Shown here: one piece after another, positions 23,218 to 31,149 of the stretch
How positions within the stretch are numbered: position 1 is the stretch's first letter
Layout of the letters: each line of letters opens with the position of its first letter
Source: Kiritimatiellia bacterium
GTDB lineage: Bacteria; Verrucomicrobiota; Kiritimatiellia; RFP12; UBA1067
Direction: 5' to 3'
Length of the DNA: 41,787 bases
Assembly (NCBI GenBank): GCA_017463935.1
Contig: JAFUEM010000024.1
Coordinates: forward strand, 1 to 41,787
Notes under the pieces: generated by a model
What the model was told of the DNA's origin: nothing
What the model saw: only the letters and a program-made list of their open reading frames with translations
Database searches by the model: none
Program-made: the position numbers and the translations under genes

Positions 23218-25520
23218 AAGATATTGCGCGACCAGACATCAAACCGGCATTTGCCGAGCGGAACATTCCCGTTGCGCTGGCGACGGACGAGAATTATCTG
23301 CCGTATCTCAAAGTCACGATAAACTCGGCGATTGCCAGCTCTCCCGGAAGCAATCTGGACATCATCGTCCTGCACGCGGGCATCCCGGAAGATGCAATTC
23401 TGGATTTCACCGCCAGATACGCGGGAACCGGCAATGCGTCCGTGAGATTCGTAGATATTTCGGAGGAACTGGAAACGTCCGGGCTTTCGGACTACAAACA
23501 GACGGCCAGGCTGCCGCTGTCGTCGTGCTATCGCCTGCTGCTCCCCCGCATCCTTCCCGCATACGGCAAGATCGTGTATATAGACGTGGACGTCGCCGTG
23601 TGCCGCGACCTCGGCGAGCTGTATGCGACGGACGTTGGCGACAACTGGTTTGCGGCCGCGAAAGACGTAGTCTACACCACAAAGCCCGAATATGTTTCCT
23701 GGGCGGGGAAGTGGGGATTCACGGAATGGGACGGCTACGTCAACACCGGCGTCCTGGTCATGAATCTGGAGCGTTTCCGCCGCGAACCGGTCTTTGACAG
23801 ACTCAAGGAGATCGTTTTCGAAGCGGCTAAATGGAACTGCGCCCAGGACGCCCTGAACTTCGTCTGCAAAGGGGCGATCGCGCCGCTCGATCCGCGCTGG
23901 AACGTGCAGCTCGGCGACTACTGCATCTCGAAGCAAATCGCCTTGACCGGTGAAGAGATGTGGATCGCGCATTTTACAGGAGGAGAAAAGCCTTGGAAAT
24001 ATCCGGTGCATCGTTATTCACACCTCTGGTGGCGACATGTCGATTGTTCCGACGGCTTTTCTGTCGTATTGTGGCGGAGCGCGTTTGATGTTGCCGATAC
24101 AGTCGTCAGCCAGGGTGAAGGAATAGCCGTTTCTGTAATCGTTCCGGTTTACAACGCCGAAACATATCTCGTCCAAATGCTTGTCTCGCTGGCGGCGCAG
24201 ACGCTTCGCAACATTGAAGTGATTTGCGTCGACGATGGATCAACCGATGGTTCTTGCGCGATATGCGAAAGATTCGCGGCGGCGGACGCTCGGTTCAAGA
24301 TTTTGCATCAGACGAATTCCGGGGCCGCCGTTGCACGCAATAGAGGCATTGGCGAGGCTCGGGGAAGATGGCTCTTCTTTGCGGACGCCGATGACTTCTG
24401 CCGTCCAGACATGCTGGCAGACATGGTTGCCGAGGGCAAGGCCAGGAACGCCGATATTGTCGTAGCGGGGAGCTTTCGCTTTGATGCCCGCCAGATTGGC
24501 GAGTGCTGCAAGGTCTGCATTCCTGCAAAGTATGTCGAAAAAGAGCAGCCGGTGTCTTGCCATACCGATGGCGTGAATGTCTTCTCTGGCCTTGGCTTCG
24601 CTCCGTGGAACAAGCTGTACAAATCAGATTTTGTCCATGCCTGCGGCATCCGCTATCACCAGACTCCGCCCAACGACGACGTATTCTTCGTGCTGGCGAC
24701 ACTGATTCTCGCCCGGCGAATTGCCCTGATGTGCAAAGAGTATTATTATTACAGGGCGTTTCTTGAGACAAGCCAGATGGGGCAGGCTGACAAACACCCT
24801 GCGAACTTCCTGGCGTCGCTTCTCGAAGTGCGTGACATTGTCGCCACGCAAAAAGCTATTATTCAACAGGATTTCTTCGTCGTGGCCGTCAAATCCTGCT
24901 TCGATAACCTCATGATGCGAAAGACACATGAAGGAATCGTAAATACATACGCCGCAATCCGGGACGGAGGGTTGGAGGCATTAAGGCTTCCTTTCGCGGA
25001 TGAGACATGCGCGGATATCGGGATATGTCGTAAAGCATTCGCCCTCACTCTTGCGAAAGCGGATGTCCTTATTGTGCTTTCAACATACTGCCGCGAACAG
25101 CATCTTTCCGAGTTGTCCTCTCTACTCACGAGAGATGTGGCTCTCCTCAAGCTTAAGGGGTGGCTGGCGGAGAAAACGGCACAATACGAAGCGGCTGACA
25201 GCCGAATCAAGGTTCTCCGCGAGCAGTCTGCCAATGCCGGCAAACAGGCAATTGCGCGGAATGAGGCGCATAAGCGCGATGTCGAGCGCCTGAAGACGGA
25301 TGTGCTCAAGTTGAGGGGATGGCTGGCGGAGAAGACGGAACAATACAAGGCGGCTGACAGCAAAATCAAGGCTCTCAACGAGCTGCATTCCAAAATGCTT
25401 GCCCAGAAGGAAGCATATAGGCGTGACGTCGACAACCTGAAAGGCCGGATAGCCGCGCTGGACTCCGCGTTAGCGAAAAGCAACCGAATAATTGCAGAGA
25501 TTTCTAAATCAATTGGATAA
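23214..25520 (+). CDS. GT8-GT2 fusion glycosyltransferase with coiled-coil C-terminus
   Basis: This 768-aa protein starts at GTG 23214 (GTGA overlap). Residues about 15-285 form a GT8 domain (VALATDENYLPYL, YIDVDVAV as the DXD, YVNTGVLVMNL, HFTGGEKPW). Residues about 305-560 form a GT2 domain (VSVIVPVYNAETYL, CVDDGSTDGS, FFADADDF). The rest is helical, with two copies of a GWLAEKTxQYxAADS segment starting at 25146 and 25305 (159 nt, 53 aa apart). Two different transferases in one chain probably add consecutive sugars. The GT2 half closely resembles the separate GT2 protein at 29673, so one was likely copied from the other. The GT8 half is a paralogue of the gene at 3287. Confidence 0.88.
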   Translation: MKDIARPDIKPAFAERNIPVALATDENYLPYLKVTINSAIASSPGSNLDIIVLHAGIPEDAILDFTARYAGTGNASVRFVDISEELETSGLSDYKQTARLPLSSCYRLLLPRILPAYGKIVYIDVDVAVCRDLGELYATDVGDNWFAAAKDVVYTTKPEYVSWAGKWGFTEWDGYVNTGVLVMNLERFRREPVFDRLKEIVFEAAKWNCAQDALNFVCKGAIAPLDPRWNVQLGDYCISKQIALTGEEMWIAHFTGGEKPWKYPVHRYSHLWWRHVDCSDGFSVVLWRSAFDVADTVVSQGEGIAVSVIVPVYNAETYLVQMLVSLAAQTLRNIEVICVDDGSTDGSCAICERFAAADARFKILHQTNSGAAVARNRGIGEARGRWLFFADADDFCRPDMLADMVAEGKARNADIVVAGSFRFDARQIGECCKVCIPAKYVEKEQPVSCHTDGVNVFSGLGFAPWNKLYKSDFVHACGIRYHQTPPNDDVFFVLATLILARRIALMCKEYYYYRAFLETSQMGQADKHPANFLASLLEVRDIVATQKAIIQQDFFVVAVKSCFDNLMMRKTHEGIVNTYAAIRDGGLEALRLPFADETCADIGICRKAFALTLAKADVLIVLSTYCREQHLSELSSLLTRDVALLKLKGWLAEKTAQYEAADSRIKVLREQSANAGKQAIARNEAHKRDVERLKTDVLKLRGWLAEKTEQYKAADSKIKALNELHSKMLAQKEAYRRDVDNLKGRIAALDSALAKSNRIIAEISKSIG

Positions 25521-25530
25521 AAGGGCGACA

Positions 25531-25697
25531 ATGCTTTTTACATCTCTAGAGTTCCTGTTTTTGTTCCTGCCGGTATGTCTGGCGTAGCGGCCTATTACCT
25601 TATTGAACTTCCCGGCGCCAAGCTTCTTGGGGCGATTTACGGTATGCTGAATATTGATGGAAATACAAAAAAGGAAAAAAAGGAAGATGCACGGTAA
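25531..25697 (+). pseudogene. Collapsed O-acyltransferase relics (MBOAT start, acyltransferase_3-like end)
   Basis: ATG 25531, 10 nt after the GT8-GT2 stop, encodes MLFTSLEFLFLFLPVCLA and then TAG. That is the characteristic first membrane helix of AlgI/MBOAT acyltransferases. In another frame, 25575-25697 reads VAAYYLIELPGAKLLGAIYG, resembling the last helix of acyltransferase_3 (OafA-like) proteins. The bodies of both, several hundred residues, are missing. The simplest reading is one or two O-acetyltransferase genes reduced by a large internal deletion. The glycan may once have been O-acetylated by this locus. Confidence 0.5.
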
Positions 25698-28428
25698 TCC
25701 TACATCTACGGAGGATTCCTCTCCACTGGTATCAGTAGTGCTTCCGGTGTTCAATGTGGAGCACTACATCGTCGAATGCCTTGATTCGATAGCGGCGCAG
25801 GATTATCCGAATTTCGAGGTCATCGCGGTCGACGACGGCTCTAGCGACGGGTCGCTGCGGCTGCTGGAAGAGTATGCCTCTTCGCACAGCGCAATGGCAG
25901 TCCTTCACCAGGAAAACTCTGGTGCCGGCGTTGCGCGCAACAAGGGCATTGCGGCAGCGAAGGGCAAGTACGTGCTGTTTGTGGATCCCGACGACGCAAT
26001 CGAACCTTGCGCACTTCGCGAACTGGTGGAAGTGGCGGAGTCCAAGTCGGCGGAGATAGTGCTGTTCAGCGCCGCGCGCTATGATGCCGAACTGAAGACT
26101 CTGGTAACGCTGGCGCACCAGCCTAGACAAGCGATCGACCTCCCGGAGGTGTTTGCGGGCAGTGACATGGCGTCGAATATCTATACAACATTTTCTGATG
26201 GACCGGCTCCGTGGAATAAGCTATTTCTCCGGCAGTTTATAACCAACCATGGATTATCCTTCCAGTCGCTGCCACGCGTAAACGACCTAAGCTTCTCGTA
26301 TTCCGCCCTAGCCTTGGCGAAGCGTATCTGCGTTATTGACAAGGCATACTATAGATATCGGACAAACCGCAAAGGGAGTTCCCAGAATACAACCGACCGC
26401 GATCCATCCCCCGTTTGTGCCGCATACCGCCGCCTCAAGGAAACGCTTTCTGGCAAGTGCGTGTTCGCTGATTTTTCAGACAGCTTCTACAAGGCGTTCT
26501 ACAGCTCCTGCTCGTACACGTTTCGCCAAATGAAGCATCTGACAACGGCAAGGCGGCTGTTCGATTTGCTTCATTCCGAGTCGATGGCCTCCATCGCTGG
26601 TGCAAAGCTCGGCCGAGACGCATTCGCGACCGACAAGGAGTTTGCCGCATACGCGGGCTTTTGGGAAGAACGATCGCCCTATCGTCTGATGCTGACCCCA
26701 AGACAACGCAATTTCGCCGACGATATGCCGGCCTTGCCGAAGAGCGGCAATGGCAAGGTGTTGGGCATAATGTGCGGGTCCTTGCGCCCTGGTGGCATTG
26801 AGCGCGCCGTGACACATCTAGTGCCGATGTTCGTTAGAAACGGATTTGACGTCGTGATCATGACTTCGGCTCCGCCGACTGACATGGAGTATGTGCTTCC
26901 CGACGGTTGCATAAGGTTGACGATTGGCCGCGATTCCGAAGACAATTCCCGGTACGATCGCATAAGAGCTGCAATACTCAAGTACGGCATCGGTATTGTA
27001 ATTGCCCACGAATACTACATGTTGACCATCGGCAAGGACATAACCGCAATACACTCTGCCGGAGCATATGCCGTCGTGCATCACCACAGCGTTTTCTCGA
27101 ACATGTACGTGAGGGATAACCGCGAACGCTCTCTTCCGCAACTGCTCAGGGCATACAGGACGGCGGACGCAATGGTGACGCTTTCCGATATCGACGCGGA
27201 TTTTTTTGGCATGATGGGCTGCAAGACCCTCAGAATTACGGATCCCGTGCCGGACATTCCTCATCCGAAGTCAAAGGCATCTTCCGGGCACACCGTGATA
27301 TGGGCGGCGCGGTTTGTGGACGGCAAACGCCCATTGGATGCCGTCAGGATATTCGAGCTTGTGCTCCAGCAGGTTGCGGACGCAAAACTGGTGATGCTGG
27401 GCGATGGACATGCGGAGCAAAAAAAGCTTGTGGATGATTATCTTTCCACCCGCCCGGATCTCAGCAGGGCGGTTGAGAGAAAAGGCCATCAACCTGATGT
27501 TTTCGCTTTCGAGCGGGAGGCAGATGTCTTCCTTACGACAACCAAGTTTGACGGATTCTCGCTCTCGGTGGTAGAGGCCAAGGCAATGGGCCTGCCGGTC
27601 GTCACGTATTCCATGCCATATCTTGAGACGGTGAAGCCTGGGACTGGCGTACTGTCGGTTCCCCAGGGCGATGTGGCTGCGGCTGCCGACGCCATCGTGC
27701 GGATTTTCAACGACGAAGCGCTACGAGCGAGGTTGTCTGGCGAGTCGAGGGCATCATACGAGCATTTCGCGGCGTTCGACCAGTGGGCGGCGTATTCGCA
27801 GCTGTTCGGCGCACTCAGCGGAACAAGTGTGCTCCCCGAACGAGATGTCAAATGCGAATCGGCTACGATTATCGTAAATACTCTCATAGAGCATGTTGAC
27901 TTGGCCATGGGGCGCGTCCTGGAAAAATCCGCCAAGATGGCATCCCCGAATCTATGGTGCAAAAAAGACGAAAGAAATCCGAAGACAGCAGAAAAGAGAA
28001 TAAAGAGTCCTAAAGTTTCGATCATCGTGCCTGTGTACAATGCGGCACCCTATCTGTTGGAATGTCTGGATTCACTGGTCGACCAACTTGACGGCAATGT
28101 CGAGGTAATCTGCATCGATGATGGATCGACGGATGATTCCGCGCGCATCATCGCAGCGTATGCGGAGAAGCGGACGAATGTGCGGCTTCTCCAGCAGGCG
28201 AGAGCGGAAGTTTCGGCGAGAGCCGCGCAGAAGAAGATCGACGCGCTCCGCAGAGAGATATCAAGGCTGCGCAATTCCGAGTCGTATCGCGTCGGGATGG
28301 TTGTCACGTGGCCGGCGCGGAAGGCGTGGGGAGGCGTGAAATGCCTGCGCGAGAACGGCGTCAAGTACACCGTCAAGCACGCCGTTGGCAAGGTGTTGCG
28401 GCTTTTTGGCTCGACGTGCAAGTGGTGA
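25687..28428 (+). CDS. GT2-GT4-truncated GT2 fusion glycosyltransferase
   Basis: The protein is 913 aa from ATG 25687; ATG 25657 is possible but has no ribosome site. Domain 1 is GT2 (about 14-250: VSVVLPVFNVEHYIVECLDS, AVDDGSSDGS, FVDPDD). Domain 2 is GT4 (about 357-700: GSLRPGGIERAVTHL, VIWAARFVDGKRPLDAV, FDGFSLSVVEAKAMGLP as the EX7E region). Domain 3 starts a second GT2 (about 775-835: VSIIVPVYNAAPYLLECLDS, CIDDGSTDDS) but stops before its DXD motif. It runs straight into a coiled coil and the shared tail SYRVGMVVTWPARKAW. The third domain lacks its metal site and should be inactive. In-frame deletion is the likely cause. Upstream lie acyltransferase relics; downstream is a decayed ATPase. 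Confidence 0.85.
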   Translation: MHGNPTSTEDSSPLVSVVLPVFNVEHYIVECLDSIAAQDYPNFEVIAVDDGSSDGSLRLLEEYASSHSAMAVLHQENSGAGVARNKGIAAAKGKYVLFVDPDDAIEPCALRELVEVAESKSAEIVLFSAARYDAELKTLVTLAHQPRQAIDLPEVFAGSDMASNIYTTFSDGPAPWNKLFLRQFITNHGLSFQSLPRVNDLSFSYSALALAKRICVIDKAYYRYRTNRKGSSQNTTDRDPSPVCAAYRRLKETLSGKCVFADFSDSFYKAFYSSCSYTFRQMKHLTTARRLFDLLHSESMASIAGAKLGRDAFATDKEFAAYAGFWEERSPYRLMLTPRQRNFADDMPALPKSGNGKVLGIMCGSLRPGGIERAVTHLVPMFVRNGFDVVIMTSAPPTDMEYVLPDGCIRLTIGRDSEDNSRYDRIRAAILKYGIGIVIAHEYYMLTIGKDITAIHSAGAYAVVHHHSVFSNMYVRDNRERSLPQLLRAYRTADAMVTLSDIDADFFGMMGCKTLRITDPVPDIPHPKSKASSGHTVIWAARFVDGKRPLDAVRIFELVLQQVADAKLVMLGDGHAEQKKLVDDYLSTRPDLSRAVERKGHQPDVFAFEREADVFLTTTKFDGFSLSVVEAKAMGLPVVTYSMPYLETVKPGTGVLSVPQGDVAAAADAIVRIFNDEALRARLSGESRASYEHFAAFDQWAAYSQLFGALSGTSVLPERDVKCESATIIVNTLIEHVDLAMGRVLEKSAKMASPNLWCKKDERNPKTAEKRIKSPKVSIIVPVYNAAPYLLECLDSLVDQLDGNVEVICIDDGSTDDSARIIAAYAEKRTNVRLLQQARAEVSARAAQKKIDALRREISRLRNSESYRVGMVVTWPARKAWGGVKCLRENGVKYTVKHAVGKVLRLFGSTCKW
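28303..28390 (+). repeat. Direct repeat (GT tail), left copy
   Basis: This stretch encodes VTWPARKAWGGVKCLRENGV and onward within the GT2-GT4 protein. It matches 29575-29662 with a 45-nt identical core. The two copies bracket the decayed DUF4143 ATPase gene. Confidence 0.8.
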
Positions 28429-28474
28429 CGCCGAGCATAAAATGGGTGCGCCGTCTCAAATCAAGGCCGGCGAA

Positions 28475-28566
28475 CTTTAGCTTTCGGGAATGAGATGCCT
28501 TAATTTTCGGGAGTGAAATGCTTTAATCTTCGGGAGTAGAAAGATTTATTTTTAGGGAATGCCATT
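28475..28566 (+). repeat. Four 23-bp tandem repeats upstream of a DUF4143 ATPase promoter
   Basis: Units at 28475, 28498, 28521 and 28544 have an exact 23-bp period, with consensus CTTTAATTTTCGGGAGTGAA plus three bases. The fourth is the most diverged and touches the -35 hexamer. The position suggests an operator array or another protein-binding site for the adjacent ATPase gene. The stretch 28429-28474 before it holds no recognisable feature. Confidence 0.8.
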
Positions 28567-28594
28567 GACGGCACATGGCGATATATGCTATAAT
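28565..28594 (+). promoter_or_regulatory. Promoter of the DUF4143 ATPase relic
   Basis: TTGACG (28565-28570), an 18-bp spacer, and TATAAT (28589-28594) with TGC before it. This is the strongest promoter match in the window. It shares TGACGGCACAT with the promoter at 8637. ATG 28629 follows after a leader of about 28 nt with AAGGA at 28614. Confidence 0.7.
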
Positions 28595-28628
28595 TACGCA
28601 CAATTTTTTGCAAAAAGGACTTATTGAG

Positions 28629-29554
28629 ATGAGGGCGGAATACAAGAAACGTGTTGTAGCAGGATGCGGATGCGTCCGATGAGCCTGTGGGAGTCGGGAG
28701 AATCGACCGGAGAAATTTCTCTTTCAGCGCTTTTTGATGGTGCTGGCGAGGTGTCGGGACGATCGTCAATTGGCGTTGATGAAATCGCCCATCTTGTCTG
28801 CCGTGGAGGATGGCCGCAAGCGGTGCTTGCCAAGACGCCTCGGGCGGCGTATATGAAGTCTTCCAGTTATGTCGATGAAGTCGTGCACGAAGACGTTCAC
28901 AGGGTTGATGGCGTTGAGCGCAATCCCGATCGTGTGAGGAATCTGCTGAAATCGCTGGCCAGAAACATCTCGACCATGGCTACAAATGAAACCATCTTGC
29001 AAGATTTAAAAGCCAACGATTCGTCCATCAGCGAAAAGACGCTTTCTTCATACTTGAACGCACTGCGAAAGATATTTCTGGTGGAAGATGTTCCAGCTTG
29101 GTCGCCGTCACTCAAGTCCAGGTTGGCGATTCGTTCGGCGATGAAACGGCAGTTTGTCGATCCTTCGGTCGCGACGGCCGTTTTGGGCGCGACGCCCAGG
29201 CGATTGCTGAATGACTTTCGCTCTTTCGGGTCTTTCTTCGAGTCGCTCTGCGTAAGAGATGTGCGCGTATACGCCCAGACGCTTGATGGCGAGGTGCGGC
29301 ACTATCGCGATCAGACCGGGCTTGAAGCCGATATGATTGTTGCATTGAAAGATGGGCGATGGGGTGCGGTCGAGGTAAAGCTGGGCGCAGGCGACATTGA
29401 CAGCGCGGCGGTGGGACTCAAGAAACTGAGTGCAAAGGTCGATGTCGGCAGGATGGGGCATCCTTCATTTCTCATGATATTGACCGGCACGGATCTTGGC
29501 TACACGCGGGACGATGGCGTTGTTGTCTGCCCGCTGGGTTGCTTGAGGCCATGA
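28629..29554 (+). pseudogene. DUF4143-type AAA ATPase, internally deleted and frameshifted
   Basis: ATG 28629 opens MRAEYKKRVV, a typical start of AAA_14/DUF4143 ATP-binding proteins, then meets a stop at 28682. From about 28664, in another frame, the protein resumes at MRPMSLWESGESTGEISL and continues to a normal end. That part contains HLVCRGGWPQAVL, the DUF4143 nuclease-like fold (ETGLEADMIV-type strand, read here as TGLEADMIVALKDGRWGAVE) and a final LTGTDLGYTRDDG. The P-loop, Walker B and about 120 codons between are gone, so ATPase activity is lost. The promoter and 5' repeats are intact. The function of intact relatives is not established. The 3' end overlaps the small ORF at 29551. Confidence 0.75.
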
Positions 29555-29676
29555 AATATTCTGCGACATTCTCCGTCACGTGGCCGGTTCGGAAGGCGTG
29601 GGGCGGGATGAAATGCCTGCGCGAGAACGGCGTCAAGTACACCGTCAAGCACGTCGTCGGAAAGGAAGGGATATGA
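29551..29676 (+). pseudogene. Orphan glycosyltransferase tail as a 41-aa ORF
   Basis: ATG 29551 overlaps the stop of the ATPase relic (ATGA). The ORF encodes MKYSATFSVTWPVRKAWGGM, then the rest of the shared tail, ending HVVGKEGI. Its own stop overlaps ATG 29673 of the next GT2 gene. It is a near copy of residues at the end of the 25687 protein without any catalytic domain. It is probably a recombination scar, now serving as a coupling cistron. Confidence 0.65.
29575..29662 (+). repeat. Direct repeat (GT tail), right copy
   Basis: Matches 28303-28390, with a perfect 45-nt core covering the KCLRENGVKYTVKH codons. See the left copy. Confidence 0.8.
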
Positions 29677-31115
29677 TGGACAATAACTCTCAAATGGAGT
29701 CGGATCCCCGCGAGCCTCGTTCCTTTCAGGAATGGGCGAAAATTCCGTTCGCCGAAGGGGTCGCCCGATGGCGCGCGGTGTTCCGCGCCGCCGCGCCGGA
29801 GGCGATCGGGGAGGGCGTGGCGGCGTCGGTTGTCATCCCCGTCTACAACGCCGCGCCCTATCTGCCGCAGATGCTGATCTCGCTCGCGGCGCAGACGCTC
29901 GCGAACATCGAGATCATCTGCGTCGACGACGGCTCGACCGACGCATCCCTTGCCGTCTGCAGGGCCTTTGCCGCGCACGACCCGCGGATCAGAGTCCTTT
30001 CGCAGACCAACCAAGGCGCGGCCGTCGCCCGCAACAACGGTCTCCTGGCGGCGGTCGGGCGGTGGGTCTTTTTTGCGGACGCCGATGATTTCTGCCATCC
30101 TGCGATGCTGGCCGACATGGTGGCCGCAGGCGAGAAGGGGGCCGATGTCGTCGTCGCGGGACGCCACTACCTCGACTTCCAAGGACGGCGGAAAGGGCTG
30201 ACCAAGAAAATCCCCAAGGCACAGCTCGCCCTGGGCGAGACGGTGACGTGCGAGACCGAGGGGTTCGATCCGTTCGCGGGGAGCGGGGTCGTCGTGTGGA
30301 ACAAGCTTTTCCGGCGTGCATTTCTGATGGAGCGGGATCTTCGCTTCGCTCGCCTGCCGACGAGCAATGACATGAACTTTGTCGTGTCTTCCTTGCTGCG
30401 GGCGGAGCGCATTCGACTGCTGCCGAAAGCCTATTATTACTATCGCGCAGAGAATCCGACGGGAATTGTCGGCGGCATGGATCGCTATCCGACGGTCTTT
30501 CTGGAAGCGTGGCGCGAAGCCGGACGCGAGATCGCCTCTCGGTCGGTGCGTCTGCAGACGCAATTCTACACGGCGGCCGTTTCGGCGGCCTTCTGGCATC
30601 TGACGCGCGTCAAGTCCGCTGCCGGTCTGCAGGCCGTCTATCGCGCGCTCCGTGACGGCGGCCTGGCCGCGCTGAAGGGCGAGGCGGTGGACGCGGGCGC
30701 GCTCGACCTGGGGACGTTGCGTGCCGCCTACGATGCGCTCATGCGCCGCGAACCGCTGGAGGTGGTGCTGCTGGCGCTGTTTTCGGCACAGAAGCTCACG
30801 TTCGATGAAACGCGGCAGAGCGCGCGCAAGAGCAGGGCCCGGGCGGTCGCGCTGGAAGGAAAGGTGTCGGCGCTGGCCGCCGCGCGCGACGCGCTGGCGG
30901 AGAACGTGGCGGCGCTGAACACGGCGCTCGAGGCGGCGCAGAGCGCCTATCAGGCGGAGGTTGCGCGGCTGAAGGCGAAGGTCGGCAGCCTCAAGAAATC
31001 CAAGGCGGCTCTCGCGCGGCAGCTCCTGGATGTGAAGCGTTCGCTGTCCTACCGGCTGGGGCGCTGGGCCACGGCGCCGTTCCGGCGGCTGAAGAAACTC
31101 GTGCGACAGAGTTGA
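29673..31115 (+). CDS. GT2 glycosyltransferase with coiled-coil C-terminus
   Basis: This 480-aa protein starts at ATG 29673 behind GGAAAGGAAGGG. The GT2 domain spans about residues 50-300 (ASVVIPVYNAAPYLPQML, CVDDGSTDAS, FFADADDFCHP). Residues about 365-455 are an Ala/Leu/Lys-rich coiled coil. The last 25 (SLSYRLGRWATAPFRRLKK) belong to the shared tail family, in the variant also seen on the GT8 at 3287. The GT domain is very similar to the GT2 half of the fusion at 23214, including AAQTLxNIEVICVDDGSTD-like and GAAVARN segments. This indicates a recent duplication or donor sharing. The gene is GC-richer than its left neighbour. Confidence 0.88.
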   Translation: MMDNNSQMESDPREPRSFQEWAKIPFAEGVARWRAVFRAAAPEAIGEGVAASVVIPVYNAAPYLPQMLISLAAQTLANIEIICVDDGSTDASLAVCRAFAAHDPRIRVLSQTNQGAAVARNNGLLAAVGRWVFFADADDFCHPAMLADMVAAGEKGADVVVAGRHYLDFQGRRKGLTKKIPKAQLALGETVTCETEGFDPFAGSGVVVWNKLFRRAFLMERDLRFARLPTSNDMNFVVSSLLRAERIRLLPKAYYYYRAENPTGIVGGMDRYPTVFLEAWREAGREIASRSVRLQTQFYTAAVSAAFWHLTRVKSAAGLQAVYRALRDGGLAALKGEAVDAGALDLGTLRAAYDALMRREPLEVVLLALFSAQKLTFDETRQSARKSRARAVALEGKVSALAAARDALAENVAALNTALEAAQSAYQAEVARLKAKVGSLKKSKAALARQLLDVKRSLSYRLGRWATAPFRRLKKLVRQS

Positions 31116-31131
31116 TGGCGCAGCGGAAATA

Positions 31132-31140
31132 TGATAAAAT
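31132..31140 (+). promoter_or_regulatory. Extended -10-like element before the cytidylyltransferase gene
   Basis: TGATAAAAT (TG at 31132, hexamer TAAAAT 31135-31140) lies 10 nt before ATG 31150. This suggests a transcript with almost no leader. No Shine-Dalgarno sequence is visible in the intervening CCCCGCGC. Confidence 0.45.
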
Positions 31141-31149
31141 ACCCCGCGC

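Noticed and set aside
25641-25659. Possible extended -10 (TATGCTGAATAT) before the 25687 gene
   Set aside because: It is a weak match and lies inside the acyltransferase relic. The gene is close enough to be read through from upstream.
28475-28566. CRISPR array
   Set aside because: The 23-bp units are contiguous with no spacers and gradually diverged, and no cas genes are nearby.
28500-28769. 89-codon minus-strand ORF over the 23-bp repeats
   Set aside because: It appears coding only because the repeats lack stops. It lies antisense to a good promoter and has no family match.
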